Assembly: GCF_025370785.1 (NCBI RefSeq)
Contig: NZ_JAMXFA010000007.1
Location: 164,604 to 228,603 of the forward strand
Reading direction: 5' to 3'
Length of the DNA stretch: 64,000 nucleotides
Origin: Laspinema olomoucense D3b
GTDB lineage: Bacteria > Cyanobacteriota > Cyanobacteriia > Cyanobacteriales > Laspinemataceae
Part shown: piece by piece, positions 25,955-35,134 of the stretch
How the letters are laid out: each line of letters starts with the position of its first letter
How positions within the stretch are numbered: the first letter of the stretch is position 1
The notes under the pieces: generated by a model
Seen by the model: the letters and a program-made list of their open reading frames with translations, nothing else
Told to the model about the DNA's origin: nothing
Databases searched by the model: none
Program-made: the position numbers and the translations under genes

Positions 25955-28915
25955 ATGGTGAGTTCTAATCGGGATCAACTACAAGCACTGATTGCAGACA
26001 TTGATGGAATTCTGCGAAAAATGAACTCCCGCCTCGCGTGGTGGAGTTCGGGAGAGACTCGGCGGGTTTTGGAGCGAGTTCGTCTCTATCTGGATTCTCA
26101 GCTAGGCTCGGAGGGCAACCGGGGAATGGCGGTGAGTGCGATGCCGCCTTATGCGATCGCCCCAGGAACGCTCAGTGAAGCCGCCGAAGCTCAAGCGGTT
26201 TTGCAAGCCCTGATGCAAGATCTAAGCGGGTTACGGACTAACCTGATGCAGCCCTTACAGGAAGAAATCGCCACGTTACGACAAGAGCGGTATTCTTTGA
26301 TGGAAGAAGTGCGGCAGTTGGAGCAAAGACAACGGCATTACCAGACCCTCGCGGGAGAACAGGCTCATCAACAGCAAGCGATCGCCGAGTTTCTCCAAGC
26401 CTTACTTGGCCCCCTCCAAGACCGCCTCTCCCAGCAGGTTTCTCAGGCGATCGGACAGATAGAAACCCAACTCTTAACTGAGGGTACTGGCGATCGCCTC
26501 GAACGAACCACTCTCCAATCTAAGTTCGCCGAAGATCTCAACGCCTTCACTGTAGAGAATTCTGGACTGTTATCCCCCGAAGCCCGATTAGAACAGTTAC
26601 AGCGGTTACAGGGGGAATCCGATCGCCTCTTGATGTCCCTCGACTCTACCCTGCGCGTTGTCTTTGAAGCCCTCGAACGCAACGTTAACAGTTACAATGA
26701 CTCCCTGGTTCAAGGCTTAGACAAGATGCATCGCCTCGGACAACAAGGGGAACTGATGTTTAGCGCCTTGGTCAATCACCTGGCCCAACTCTTAGGTCAA
26801 GAGACCTCCTCCTATTTAAAATCCTCCCTGAGACTGCTCTCTTCCACTCAAGCGGCGATCGCTAAAGAGCAGGATTCTCCCCCGAAATCAGACCCCGAAC
26901 CCTCTAACCTAGACTCTCCACCCACTCCACCGCCACCTCCCACGCCATCTCCAAAAACTACTCCCGTCCCCTCTGTCCAACCTGACCCCCCGGTGGAATC
27001 TCCCTCCCAAAAGCGGCCTAAACCGCCCCAAGTTTCTGCCCCGGCATCACCGTTTGAACTCTCTGGGGAAGAGGACTCTGAACTGCTCACCTTCCCCTTT
27101 GCGGGAGCGGAATTAACCCCGTCACTGGAGGCAGCACAGGAGGACATCACCGAGGCATCTGCGGATCCGGACAAGGCAACGGTGAGAACCCCTCACCCAG
27201 TCTCTAAGACTCGGTTGGAAATGTCTCAAGACAACTTTGAACTGGCCGCGCAATGGGCCGAGGGTGCTCCAGAACAGGAGGAGTTTTCCGAGGCGATCGC
27301 TCCGGAAAATAGCCCCATTTCTCCCTCGGATCTGGACTTCGAGGATCTACCAGAATTAGGTCTGGAGGGGTGGGTTACATCGGATGATGACCTGCCCGAA
27401 AATTGGGAGTTCTCCGAGGGTTTGGATCGGGAAGAAAATCTCCCTCCCCCATCGCCGTTGATTCCGGAGTCGGGGGATGCAGATTTATTCGCCCTGAGTG
27501 AAGAATCGAACAGTAATAAGACTCAGGAGACTTCCCCCTATGGCGAGGATGACTTATTTGCGGACCTGGAGAGTCGCACGGATGCCCCAGGAATGGGGGG
27601 GGAGTATTCAGAAGACTATATGGATGAGTTTCTGTTTGGCGATCGCCTAGAGTCCCTACTTACGGAGTCGGACGATTCACCTTCCATCCCACCAGAAATA
27701 TCCAACCCGCGATCAGTTTCAGAAACCAACTCTCCACCGCAGAAGACCGAACCCCCCAGGGAACCGGAACCCCCAGCAACCCAAACCGAGGAACCGACAG
27801 AGGATTTGTTTGCGGATTTTGAGACAGTTGCGCAAGCAAGTGGAGTGTCCCCACAAGCGGCAGAGTTACCGGACCCAGAACCCGAAATGGTCGAGGATCC
27901 AGCCGATGCCCTCATGGAGGATTGGCTTCCCGAACTCGGGAATGAGGCGATCGCCTCTGACCTCAATTTAGACGCCGACTGGGAAGAAAGCGCCTATATC
28001 CAAGCTTCCCTCCAGGAAGATTTACTCCCAGAAGCGGACCGGGAAGAAGACCTGGACAATCTCTGGCTGAGTAATACTGGCATCAAACGCTTAGATGAGG
28101 ACCTCTCTAAATTAGAGGAAGCAGAACCCAAGGGCGCAAGTCCAGACCCCTCGGACTGGCAGGGGACCGAGTTAAGCGCTGAACAATGGCTTGAGGAACT
28201 CGCCGCTGAACCCCCCTTATCCGAGTCAGGCAGCCTAGAGGAGTTGGATAGCACCCTGCCTTGGGAAGAGAGTGGAGATGCTTCTTTAGATGATTTTGTG
28301 GGTCAATCGGACCTCACCCTCCAACCCTTCCCCGGCCCTCCTTTGGTAGGGGAGGGAAGTATAAGGAATGAAGAGCTTTCCCGCAAGGGGGCGCATCACA
28401 GCCCCTCCCCTACCACGGGAGGGGTTTGGGGAGAGGTTTCTTCCACGGATTCGCCGCAGAGGAAACCTCCCTCCCCAAATCAAACTGGGCAGAAACCGAC
28501 GGGAAACCCGCCAGGAAAAGCGACTCCACCTTCTAAAACTCAGTCAACCTCGGTCAACTCCCAGAAAACCATCTCTAAACCAACCCCAGGATCCTCCACT
28601 CCCAACGGTGAAACCAAACCCGAGGCAACGGGGCGATCAAACAATGTTTTGCCCACCTTAGATGATATTTTTGCCGAACTGATGGCCACGAATCCGCCTC
28701 CGGTGGTCAAAGTCACAGCGGAGGAAGATGTCAACCATGAAACAGTGGAAGATTTTTTCGCTGACTTTATGGATGATCAAGATGAAGTCACAGCATCGGT
28801 AGATCCCGAACCTGAGCCAGATCAGCCAGAGGACCCCATCTCCCCGGATGATGACCTCGCTAATCCCACCCTGGATAATTTCTTTGAAAGTTGGTCTGAT
28901 GCTCCCAGTATCTGA
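25955..28915 (+). CDS. Long acidic coiled-coil protein of unknown function
   Basis: 986 residues, AGAGG before the ATG. Residues 1-310 are mostly α-helical with coiled-coil character (RQERYSLMEEVRQLEQRQRH, LSPEARLEQLQRLQGESDRL). The remaining 670 residues are low-complexity, rich in Asp, Glu, Pro and Ser, with repeated short acidic motifs such as DDLFADLE, DEFLFGDRLESLL, EDLFADFE, DIFAELMA and DFFADFMD. No transmembrane segment or signal peptide is seen. About residues 793-830 are encoded by an in-frame repeat insertion. It lies 100 bases before a divergent Hsp70 on the same strand, so the two probably work together; no known family is recognised. Confidence 0.85.
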   Translation: MVSSNRDQLQALIADIDGILRKMNSRLAWWSSGETRRVLERVRLYLDSQLGSEGNRGMAVSAMPPYAIAPGTLSEAAEAQAVLQALMQDLSGLRTNLMQPLQEEIATLRQERYSLMEEVRQLEQRQRHYQTLAGEQAHQQQAIAEFLQALLGPLQDRLSQQVSQAIGQIETQLLTEGTGDRLERTTLQSKFAEDLNAFTVENSGLLSPEARLEQLQRLQGESDRLLMSLDSTLRVVFEALERNVNSYNDSLVQGLDKMHRLGQQGELMFSALVNHLAQLLGQETSSYLKSSLRLLSSTQAAIAKEQDSPPKSDPEPSNLDSPPTPPPPPTPSPKTTPVPSVQPDPPVESPSQKRPKPPQVSAPASPFELSGEEDSELLTFPFAGAELTPSLEAAQEDITEASADPDKATVRTPHPVSKTRLEMSQDNFELAAQWAEGAPEQEEFSEAIAPENSPISPSDLDFEDLPELGLEGWVTSDDDLPENWEFSEGLDREENLPPPSPLIPESGDADLFALSEESNSNKTQETSPYGEDDLFADLESRTDAPGMGGEYSEDYMDEFLFGDRLESLLTESDDSPSIPPEISNPRSVSETNSPPQKTEPPREPEPPATQTEEPTEDLFADFETVAQASGVSPQAAELPDPEPEMVEDPADALMEDWLPELGNEAIASDLNLDADWEESAYIQASLQEDLLPEADREEDLDNLWLSNTGIKRLDEDLSKLEEAEPKGASPDPSDWQGTELSAEQWLEELAAEPPLSESGSLEELDSTLPWEESGDASLDDFVGQSDLTLQPFPGPPLVGEGSIRNEELSRKGAHHSPSPTTGGVWGEVSSTDSPQRKPPSPNQTGQKPTGNPPGKATPPSKTQSTSVNSQKTISKPTPGSSTPNGETKPEATGRSNNVLPTLDDIFAELMATNPPPVVKVTAEEDVNHETVEDFFADFMDDQDEVTASVDPEPEPDQPEDPISPDDDLANPTLDNFFESWSDAPSI
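28331..28437. repeat. GC-rich inverted repeat inserted in frame
   Basis: CCCTCCTTTGGTAGGGGAGG on the left is answered by CCCCTCCCCTACCACGGGAG on the right, about 40 bases apart. It reads through the gene without a stop, giving PLVGEGS... and SPSPTTGGVWGEV. That composition, with few Asp/Glu, breaks the acidic character on both sides. It looks like a mobile palindrome within coding DNA. Confidence 0.6.
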
Positions 28916-29014
28916 TTCAACGGTTGAGTTTTTCCGGCGAATACCTGCGCGTTTAGGATAGTAAACGGTTAAACTCATTTTGGGACGGCAACCAGCTAAG
29001 GGGGAAACAGAAGA

Positions 29015-31000
29015 ATGGCAGTGCCAAACGGATCAGCAGGGTTCTGGTATTTGGGAATTGATCTCGGGACGACTCACCTTTCGGCAGCTTTGTTCGATCG
29101 CCTCACCTGTCAGTTATACCCCCTCTACTGGTATCCCCTGGGTTCTCCGGGTTCGGACCCGACGTTTCGCTTACCTTCCCAAGTTTATCTGCGGTCCCAG
29201 GGATGGTGGTTGCATCAGTTTAAACCGCTGTTGTTGCCGGGGATTGCGGGAACGAATCTGCGGGAAAACCCTTGGGACCCAGGAATGCACCCGACGGTTG
29301 TGCCCCTGGAGTTGCTGAACCGAAAGCGGGCAAAACGCGAGGTGGTGTTACGATCGCATGGAAGGTCCCTCGGATTAAGTGACTTGCTCGATGGGTTGAG
29401 TGGGCTGTTGGCGACGATCGCCGCTGCTGGGGTGGCTCCCCTGGCCCAGGCGGATGGGTTGCCGGTGGTGGAAGTGGCATCGGGTTCGGGGCGATCGCGA
29501 TTGTTGCCCTCGGCTTCTTCTCCTCGCCGTCACGCCGTTGCTACTCTGTCATCGGCCCTGACGATGGCGACGCCTTCTGCTGCTATTGGTGGCGCTGCTG
29601 GGTTAGAACCGGAGCGGTTTCACGAGGCGATCGCGCAGTTACGCGGGATAATTGTGAGTTTTCCCGGCAGTTGGCCAGATAGTTATTGTTTTAATATTCG
29701 AGAATCTATATTAAGTGCCAAATTAGTACAAGAACCTTCCCAAGTGCTATTTGTGGAAAATGCGATCGCCGCATGGCTCTCGGTCCTTCCGGGAGTCGGA
29801 GGGGAACGGGTGACGATTCCTTCGGTCTTATCGCGACAATTTCACCCCCAGGAAGGACCGGGAGCAAGCTGGCACCGCTCGCGGGCTGTGGGTACGCGCT
29901 ATGGGTTGGCGATCGATTCCGGTGCGACGATGACAGAGTTGGCGTTGGTTGCTGTGCCAGAAAACTTGGAACAATTAAGTGAGTCTCACTTTAAAACTCG
30001 CAGTTTTCCCTATGGGGGGCAAGGGTTAGATCAAGATATAATTTGTCAGCTATTTTGGACCGAGGCAGTCCGGCGCGAAAATCGAGGATATTGGTATCTG
30101 GGGTGCGATTTGGAGTTACCCCGTCCGGGAGAGCCTGATGGCGTGCGTCGAATGCAGTTACAGCAGCGATTACTCGAACATCAGGTGGGACGAGAATTGT
30201 TAGCGGCAGCAGAAGCGGTGAAGTTGGCGCTGCAAGAGCGAGATGTATATCCGGTTACGGTGGGGGAGTTTCGCTGGACGTTCGCTCACCGGGAGTTACA
30301 AAGCTTAGTGGTTGAGCCGTTTCTCAACTTTTTGAATCAAGCACTAAATGAGTTATTGATTGAAACGGGTTTATCGGCGATCGCCATTGAGCGGGCAGTC
30401 TGTACCGGGGGGACGGCACAATCGCCCTCGTTAAGGGGTTGGATGCGGCAAAAACTCCCCAATGCGACGTTAATTGCTGATCCTCCCCGGGGTAATCGGG
30501 GTTCGGGTTCGAGTCGGATTGCTTTCGGGTTGGCGGCGTTGCCTTTGTATCCTCGGGTTCTGGACTTGAATCGGCAGCAGTATGGGGATTATTTTTTACT
30601 GGCGGAGTTGTTACGGGCAATCACGGACGAGCGCCCCCGGTCCTTGGGAGAAATTGTGGCATTGGTGGAACGTCGCGGGATTCACGGGCGATCGCTGGGC
30701 AGTCGGATTCAAGGGTTCCTACAGGGGGATTTGCCTCCGGGGTTGAGTTCCCGGGTGAACTCGGCAGTCCCGATGCCGTCGGTGGCGGCAACGACGGAAT
30801 ATCCTCTCACGCCAGAAATTCCCCTGTTTGAGCAGATTGAGGGCACTTATCGGGTTAATCGGGAACAGTCGAGGCGGTTGTTACAGTATTTACAGGCGAT
30901 CGCCACAACGACACATCAACATTTTGAAGAACCTTTACTCCTTTATTTAAGTGAATTTTTAACCCCTCAACGCCATCATTCCGAAAATTTTTATCGATAA
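29015..31000 (+). CDS. Divergent Hsp70/actin-fold ATPase
   Basis: 661 residues. The nucleotide-binding domain has phosphate-1 LGIDLGTTHLSAAL (13-26), phosphate-2 YGLAIDSGATMTELALV near 303 and the adenosine motif VCTGGTAQSPSLRGWM near 465. Residues about 140-200 are an Ala/Ser-rich insertion (SSPRRHAVATLSSALTMATP). A canonical DnaK substrate-binding β-sandwich and lid are not evident, so this is not the general DnaK. Its probable partner is the acidic coiled-coil protein just upstream (100 bases, same strand). The client and cellular role are unknown. Confidence 0.85.
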   Translation: MAVPNGSAGFWYLGIDLGTTHLSAALFDRLTCQLYPLYWYPLGSPGSDPTFRLPSQVYLRSQGWWLHQFKPLLLPGIAGTNLRENPWDPGMHPTVVPLELLNRKRAKREVVLRSHGRSLGLSDLLDGLSGLLATIAAAGVAPLAQADGLPVVEVASGSGRSRLLPSASSPRRHAVATLSSALTMATPSAAIGGAAGLEPERFHEAIAQLRGIIVSFPGSWPDSYCFNIRESILSAKLVQEPSQVLFVENAIAAWLSVLPGVGGERVTIPSVLSRQFHPQEGPGASWHRSRAVGTRYGLAIDSGATMTELALVAVPENLEQLSESHFKTRSFPYGGQGLDQDIICQLFWTEAVRRENRGYWYLGCDLELPRPGEPDGVRRMQLQQRLLEHQVGRELLAAAEAVKLALQERDVYPVTVGEFRWTFAHRELQSLVVEPFLNFLNQALNELLIETGLSAIAIERAVCTGGTAQSPSLRGWMRQKLPNATLIADPPRGNRGSGSSRIAFGLAALPLYPRVLDLNRQQYGDYFLLAELLRAITDERPRSLGEIVALVERRGIHGRSLGSRIQGFLQGDLPPGLSSRVNSAVPMPSVAATTEYPLTPEIPLFEQIEGTYRVNREQSRRLLQYLQAIATTTHQHFEEPLLLYLSEFLTPQRHHSENFYR

Positions 31001-31351
31001 TGCCCGAAAAATGTATTGAAAAATACAGACAAAAGTGAAAATATTGAATATTTGAGGAAACCCACGATCCAGATATAGCATCCTTGGCCGATCTCACCGG
31101 AGCGATCGCCTGATGATGGGGTCGCGCCCCTTGACCTTATTTCTAAAAATTACTTCACAGAGTCAAAGAGCAGGGCGCAGGCGTTGGGAAAGACTAAGGG
31201 GTCCTTTCAAACAACACGAAAACTTTACAAAACTAACCAACATTTCAAAGTTTAAGTAAATATCCGGAGATCCCTATACCGAATTTTTCAAAAGTTGAGT
31301 AGAGTCGGAAAAGAATAAGGATAACCACCCCCAACCCAACGGGAGAAGCTC
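31001..31351. other. Intergenic region before the sugar transferase
   Basis: AT-rich sequence with no hairpin that I would call. It should hold the promoter of the sugar transferase gene. Confidence 0.4.
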
Positions 31352-32065
31352 GTGTTAACTGCCCATCAAATTGATATATCTATTCCCTTTACACTTAATC
31401 AAGCCACTAGCGCCACTATTGAAGAGACTTATTCTGATCCAACGATTCAGCAACAGCACCATCCTTCCCTTGACAGTAAAACAAAGCGTCTGATTGATAT
31501 TGTCGGAGCAGTAGTCGGGTTAGCAATCACTGTAGTGATTGCTATTCCCCTGGTAATCGCCATGCAGTTGGACAATCCAGGACCTTTACTCTATAGCCAA
31601 ATTCGCTGTGGTTACAAAGGGCGTTATTTCAGAATGTGGAAATTCCGCTCAATGGTCGTTAATGCTGAACATCTCCAGCATCTGGTGAACAACGAAGTCA
31701 AAGGGCATCTTTTTAAAAATGAAAATGACCCTCGCATCACCCGAGTAGGCAGGTTTCTACGTCGCACCAGTCTGGATGAACTGCCTCAATTTTGGAATGT
31801 TCTGCGGGGGGAAATGAGCTTAGTAGGCACTCGTCCACCTACTCCTGGGGAAGTTAAAGACTATCAACCCCACCATTTAGAACGCTTGAACGTTAAACCG
31901 GGTCTAACGGGAGAATGGCAGACTCATGGACGCTCTAGTATTAAAGATTTTGAACAAGTAATTGAGCTAGATTTGGAGTATCAGCGCAAGTGGTCCATTC
32001 TTTATGACCTACTCCTCATTTTGAAAACCTTCCAGGTCATTTTTAACCAAAAAGGAGCCTGCTAA
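31352..32065 (+). CDS. Polyprenyl-phosphate sugar-1-phosphate transferase (WbaP/ExoY-like)
   Basis: 237 residues starting at GTG. One transmembrane hairpin (IVGAVVGLAITVVIAIPLVI) precedes the cytosolic catalytic domain with MWKFRSM, RITRVGRFLRRTSLDELPQF, RGEMSLVGTRPP and KPGLTGEWQ, which are conserved in bacterial sugar transferases. It starts exopolysaccharide or glycan assembly by moving a sugar-1-phosphate to undecaprenyl phosphate. No other glycan genes adjoin. The gene ends in a strong terminator at 32113-32150. Confidence 0.92.
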   Translation: MLTAHQIDISIPFTLNQATSATIEETYSDPTIQQQHHPSLDSKTKRLIDIVGAVVGLAITVVIAIPLVIAMQLDNPGPLLYSQIRCGYKGRYFRMWKFRSMVVNAEHLQHLVNNEVKGHLFKNENDPRITRVGRFLRRTSLDELPQFWNVLRGEMSLVGTRPPTPGEVKDYQPHHLERLNVKPGLTGEWQTHGRSSIKDFEQVIELDLEYQRKWSILYDLLLILKTFQVIFNQKGAC

Positions 32066-32112
32066 AAGCAGCTTCTGGGGACAAGACAGAACATTGAGAG
32101 CCAAATTATGTT

Positions 32113-32150
32113 AACCTAGGGCCAATCCTTCGGTCGGCCCTAGGTTTTTT
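32113..32150 (+). terminator. Intrinsic terminator of the sugar transferase gene
   Basis: AACCTAGGGCC (32113-32123) pairs with GGCCCTAGGTT (32136-32146); the right arm runs into TTTTTT. The position, 48 bases after the stop and before the next gene, fits a transcript end. Confidence 0.85.
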
Positions 32151-32172
32151 ATTCTGTTCTCGTGAGCTATTT

Positions 32173-32700
32173 ATGACGCTCTCAACTTGGATTACTTTCT
32201 CCCGCTTATTGGGGGTGCCTTTTCTACTGTATTTCCTGTCAGACCCCACGCCGAGATTGCGATGGATCTCCGTGGTGATTTTTTTGGTGGCGGCAGGAAC
32301 GGATTGGTTAGATGGCTATTTAGCTCGAAAACTGGATCAGGTGACGGAGTTGGGGAAGTTCCTCGATCCGTTAGTTGATAAGTTATTGGTATTGGCTCCC
32401 TTGATGTCCCTGGTAGAACTGGGACAGTTGCCTGCTTGGGGGGTATTTTTGATTTTGTTTAGGGAATTGGCGATCGCCGGATGGCGTATCAATCCGGCTT
32501 TAACGGGTAATGCGGCGATCGCCGGTGCCAATTTGTGGGGGAAGTTAAAAACGGTCAGTCAGATCCTGGCGATCGCCCTGTTGATCGCGCCTCTGCCTGG
32601 GGAATGGTCGGCGATCGCCTTAGTTGCCTTCTGGATTTCCGTGGCCCTGACCTGGATTTCCGGTGTGATTTACTTGTGGCCTCAATCGAGTGACTCTTAA
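32173..32700 (+). CDS. pgsA: CDP-alcohol phosphatidyltransferase, PgsA-like
   Basis: 175 residues, four or more membrane segments. The catalytic motif of the family is complete: DWLDGYLAR, then GKFLDPLVDK (DX2DGX2ARX8GX3DX3D). It probably makes phosphatidylglycerol phosphate from CDP-diacylglycerol and glycerol-3-phosphate, the first step toward phosphatidylglycerol of thylakoids. Other CDP-alcohol transferases share the motif, so the acceptor is inferred. Confidence 0.88.
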   Translation: MTLSTWITFSRLLGVPFLLYFLSDPTPRLRWISVVIFLVAAGTDWLDGYLARKLDQVTELGKFLDPLVDKLLVLAPLMSLVELGQLPAWGVFLILFRELAIAGWRINPALTGNAAIAGANLWGKLKTVSQILAIALLIAPLPGEWSAIALVAFWISVALTWISGVIYLWPQSSDS

Positions 32701-33470
32701 TCCTTAATCAAGGTTTAATTCTGAGGAATTTTCTTCCTAGAGATAGAGATCTCGTGAGCAAAAATGGAACAAGGTTTGTCATGATTCCATCAATCTCTTA
32801 AACTCAGTTCAAATGAGTGCAGGGCGATCGAGACCTGCTGCATCGGCTCGGGAAACGATCTATCGATAGAGGGATTAGCTTTATTTTGATCATAGCTAAA
32901 CTAGGAAAAAAACTCAGCGCTGTAAGCTGTAGTTCCATATTTTCTTCCCATCGAATGACCCCAATATCCTGCAAACGCACCTTACAACATACCTTGAAAG
33001 TTGCTCCCCAACAGGGGATGCTATCTAGGATAGGCAGGGGACTGTGCTTTAGGAGGTGTGCGGTGTCATCGATTTCTAAACCGATTAGGATAGACTTGAC
33101 AGTTTCCCAAAATAAAGTTTAACCTGTACTGGTTGAGCGATTTTTCAAGGCAACCTATTTAAGCTGGTATCTTGTGTTGTTTGGGTATTTCATTCGCTTC
33201 TTTGAGGGTAGGCTCGTTTGCGTGATTCCCCACGTCTGGGAACTTGACCCCATTAAGCTCCTCATGCCCTGCAAGCCTCTATTTCCGCTTGTACTACAGC
33301 AGCAGATATTTACAATCTGTTAGTAATCCTGTTTTTTAGGGCTGTCCTAAATTTGCCACACCCAGTAGTTGAGACCCCACTCAACACCAACACCTGTGTC
33401 AGGTCTAGCTTGGTTAAGCGTGAACAACCCTGACACAGTACCATCAAGAGTGATAATGGAGAAATTTGAA
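32701..33470. other. Intergenic region before the DUF4168 gene
   Basis: A 101-codon frame at 32817-33122 has no SD, an odd Ser/Arg/Cys-rich composition and no family, so I do not call it. I see no clear hairpin or RNA gene. Confidence 0.4.
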
Positions 33471-33992
33471 ATGTTAAAACGAGTTTTAACTGCGAGTTCC
33501 ATAGTGGTATTACTGCTGATTGGAATGCTCCCACCGGCGAGTGCACAAACCCCGGAAACCTCGCCACAGACTCCGCTAGAAAGTTTGGATGCCTCTCAAA
33601 TTAATGATGAACAACTCGATAAGTTTTCCCAGGCTATCTTGCAACTGTTGACCATTGAACAACAGTTTCTTGATAGTATAGCACAAGCCATTGAAGGTCA
33701 AGGGTTTAGTCAAGAACGGTTTGCAGAAATTTATCAAGCTACCCTTCAAGCAGAAGGGAATCCTGCCGCTCAAGCTGATCTCAATATTTCTCCAGAAGAT
33801 CAACAAAAATTTGCTCAAATTATGGAAGAAGGAAACCAAATTCAAGAGGAATCCAAGGCGAGACAAGATCAAGCGCTCGCCAGTCTCGGATTCAATATGG
33901 CCCGCTTCACTGAAATGAGTAGAGTCATTGAACAAAATCGCGAACTTCAACAAGAAGTCAAAACCCGGTTAGAAGAGCTCCTAAAACAATAA
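33471..33992 (+). CDS. Secreted DUF4168 protein
   Basis: 173 residues from ATG 33471, which has GGAG nine bases upstream. Residues 1-25 are a signal peptide (LKRVLTASSIVVLLLIGM, cut near ASAQ). The mature part is helical and Gln/Glu-rich (FSQERFAEIYQATLQAE, ISPEDQQKFAQIMEE), the DUF4168 pattern. The function is unknown; the protein is likely periplasmic or outer-surface. ATG at 33456 (MEKFEM) is an alternative. A terminator follows at 34036-34068. Confidence 0.87.
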   Translation: MLKRVLTASSIVVLLLIGMLPPASAQTPETSPQTPLESLDASQINDEQLDKFSQAILQLLTIEQQFLDSIAQAIEGQGFSQERFAEIYQATLQAEGNPAAQADLNISPEDQQKFAQIMEEGNQIQEESKARQDQALASLGFNMARFTEMSRVIEQNRELQQEVKTRLEELLKQ

Positions 33993-34035
33993 AAGGCTCG
34001 GTGTATATGACTGAGGTCGGATTAAGAGTTCGGTA

Positions 34036-34068
34036 ATAGAGGTGTAAAAAATACACCTCTATTTTTTT
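34036..34068 (+). terminator. Intrinsic terminator of the DUF4168 gene
   Basis: ATAGAGGTGTA (34036-34046) pairs with TACACCTCTAT (34052-34062) around a five-A loop, followed by TTTTTTT. Confidence 0.85.
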
Positions 34069-34069
34069 A

Positions 34070-34119
34070 TTTATCATGTTCGTAGTAACAACTAAAGTTG
34101 TTACTACGAACATGATAAA
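34070..34119. repeat. 50-bp perfect palindrome
   Basis: Arms of 24 bases (left arm TTTATCATGTTCGTAGTAAC and on) pair exactly around a two-base centre. GTAGTAACNACT motifs also occur at 63746-63765, so it belongs to a dispersed family. It lies between two convergent genes, next to the terminator at 34036-34068. Confidence 0.75.
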
Positions 34120-34126
34120 CTAGGAA

Positions 34127-35059
34127 TTAACTGAAGGTCTTGATAATTTCATCATCTACCGAGAAGTCTATTTCTGCTTTGTCTGAGCCATTGGCTAAAT
34201 AATCATTTTGAAAAGAATCTTTTAACCCAGAAATTAGGTCATATTTGGGTTGCCAATTCAGGTCTTGCATGGCTTTCCTGACATCAGCAAAGAAGTGTTG
34301 GACCCTCATGGGAAAGGCTTTGCGCTTGCCAAAATCAAATTGTTTCGGGTCATAATGGATTAGCTTTATATCAGATTTTCCGGCTGCTTCTGCACAGGCG
34401 CGGGCTAATCCGTCAAAGGTCACATATCGATCGCCGGAAATATTATAAATCTGCCCGATCGCGGTTTCGTTACCCAGGACTGCTGCCATTGCATTGGCTA
34501 AATCGTAACAGTGACCGAGTTGGGTGATGTGAAATCCATTTCCAGGAATCGGGATCGGGCGATCGCGCACGATCCGGTCAAAAAACCACTCTTCTAAGGG
34601 ATTATAATTCTGGGGCCCATAGATATAAGTGGGACGAATGGAAGTAAACGGCAATCCCTGCTGGGAAAGATAGGTTTCTGTATCATTTTTGCCTTTATGC
34701 CGACTCTTCGGGTCCACGGCATCCTCTTCTCGATGGGGCATTTGGTCGGACTTGAGATATACTCCTGCCGAACTCATATATACAAAATGTTTAACTTTGC
34801 CGTTAAACATATCAGCCAGGGGTTTGGTATCACTGAGTTCCCGTCCATTATTGTCGAAAATTGCATCAAATTGTTCTGAGGCGAGTTTCTCTTTCAGTTG
34901 CGATTCATCGGTGCGATCGCCATGAATTTGCTCGACTCCCTCGACGGGGGCGGGTTTATTGCCGCGATTGAAGAGAACAACGGAATGTCCTTGTTCTACT
35001 AAAATTTTAGTGAGATAAACCCCGATAAACCGGGTACCGCCCATCATTAATATCCGCAT
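34127..35059 (-). CDS. CSP41-like NAD-dependent epimerase/dehydratase family protein
   Basis: 310 residues of the atypical SDR group. GGTRFIGVYLTKIL gives the Rossmann motif, and VYMSSAGVY with IRPTYIYGPQNYNP gives the later core. The usual YxxxK is altered (the segment around KSRHKGKNDTETYL lacks it), as in the chloroplast CSP41 proteins that bind and cut RNA. An RNA-related or structural role is therefore more likely than a sugar epimerase; this is inferred from family relations. Confidence 0.85.
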   Translation of the reverse strand: MRILMMGGTRFIGVYLTKILVEQGHSVVLFNRGNKPAPVEGVEQIHGDRTDESQLKEKLASEQFDAIFDNNGRELSDTKPLADMFNGKVKHFVYMSSAGVYLKSDQMPHREEDAVDPKSRHKGKNDTETYLSQQGLPFTSIRPTYIYGPQNYNPLEEWFFDRIVRDRPIPIPGNGFHITQLGHCYDLANAMAAVLGNETAIGQIYNISGDRYVTFDGLARACAEAAGKSDIKLIHYDPKQFDFGKRKAFPMRVQHFFADVRKAMQDLNWQPKYDLISGLKDSFQNDYLANGSDKAEIDFSVDDEIIKTFS

Positions 35060-35134
35060 GATTGTTACTCTTTTTTGTTGTCAAGGCTTATTGTACCGTA
35101 GAAGGAGACTGCCCTTTTTTGTCTCCAGGTCGTC

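Noticed and set aside
25585..25968. 127-codon frame before the acidic coiled-coil gene
   Set aside because: It reads through a dispersed CCGGTTT repeat and overlaps a better supported start.
32817..33122. 101-codon frame between pgsA and DUF4168
   Set aside because: No SD, unusual composition with many Ser, Arg and Cys, and no family.
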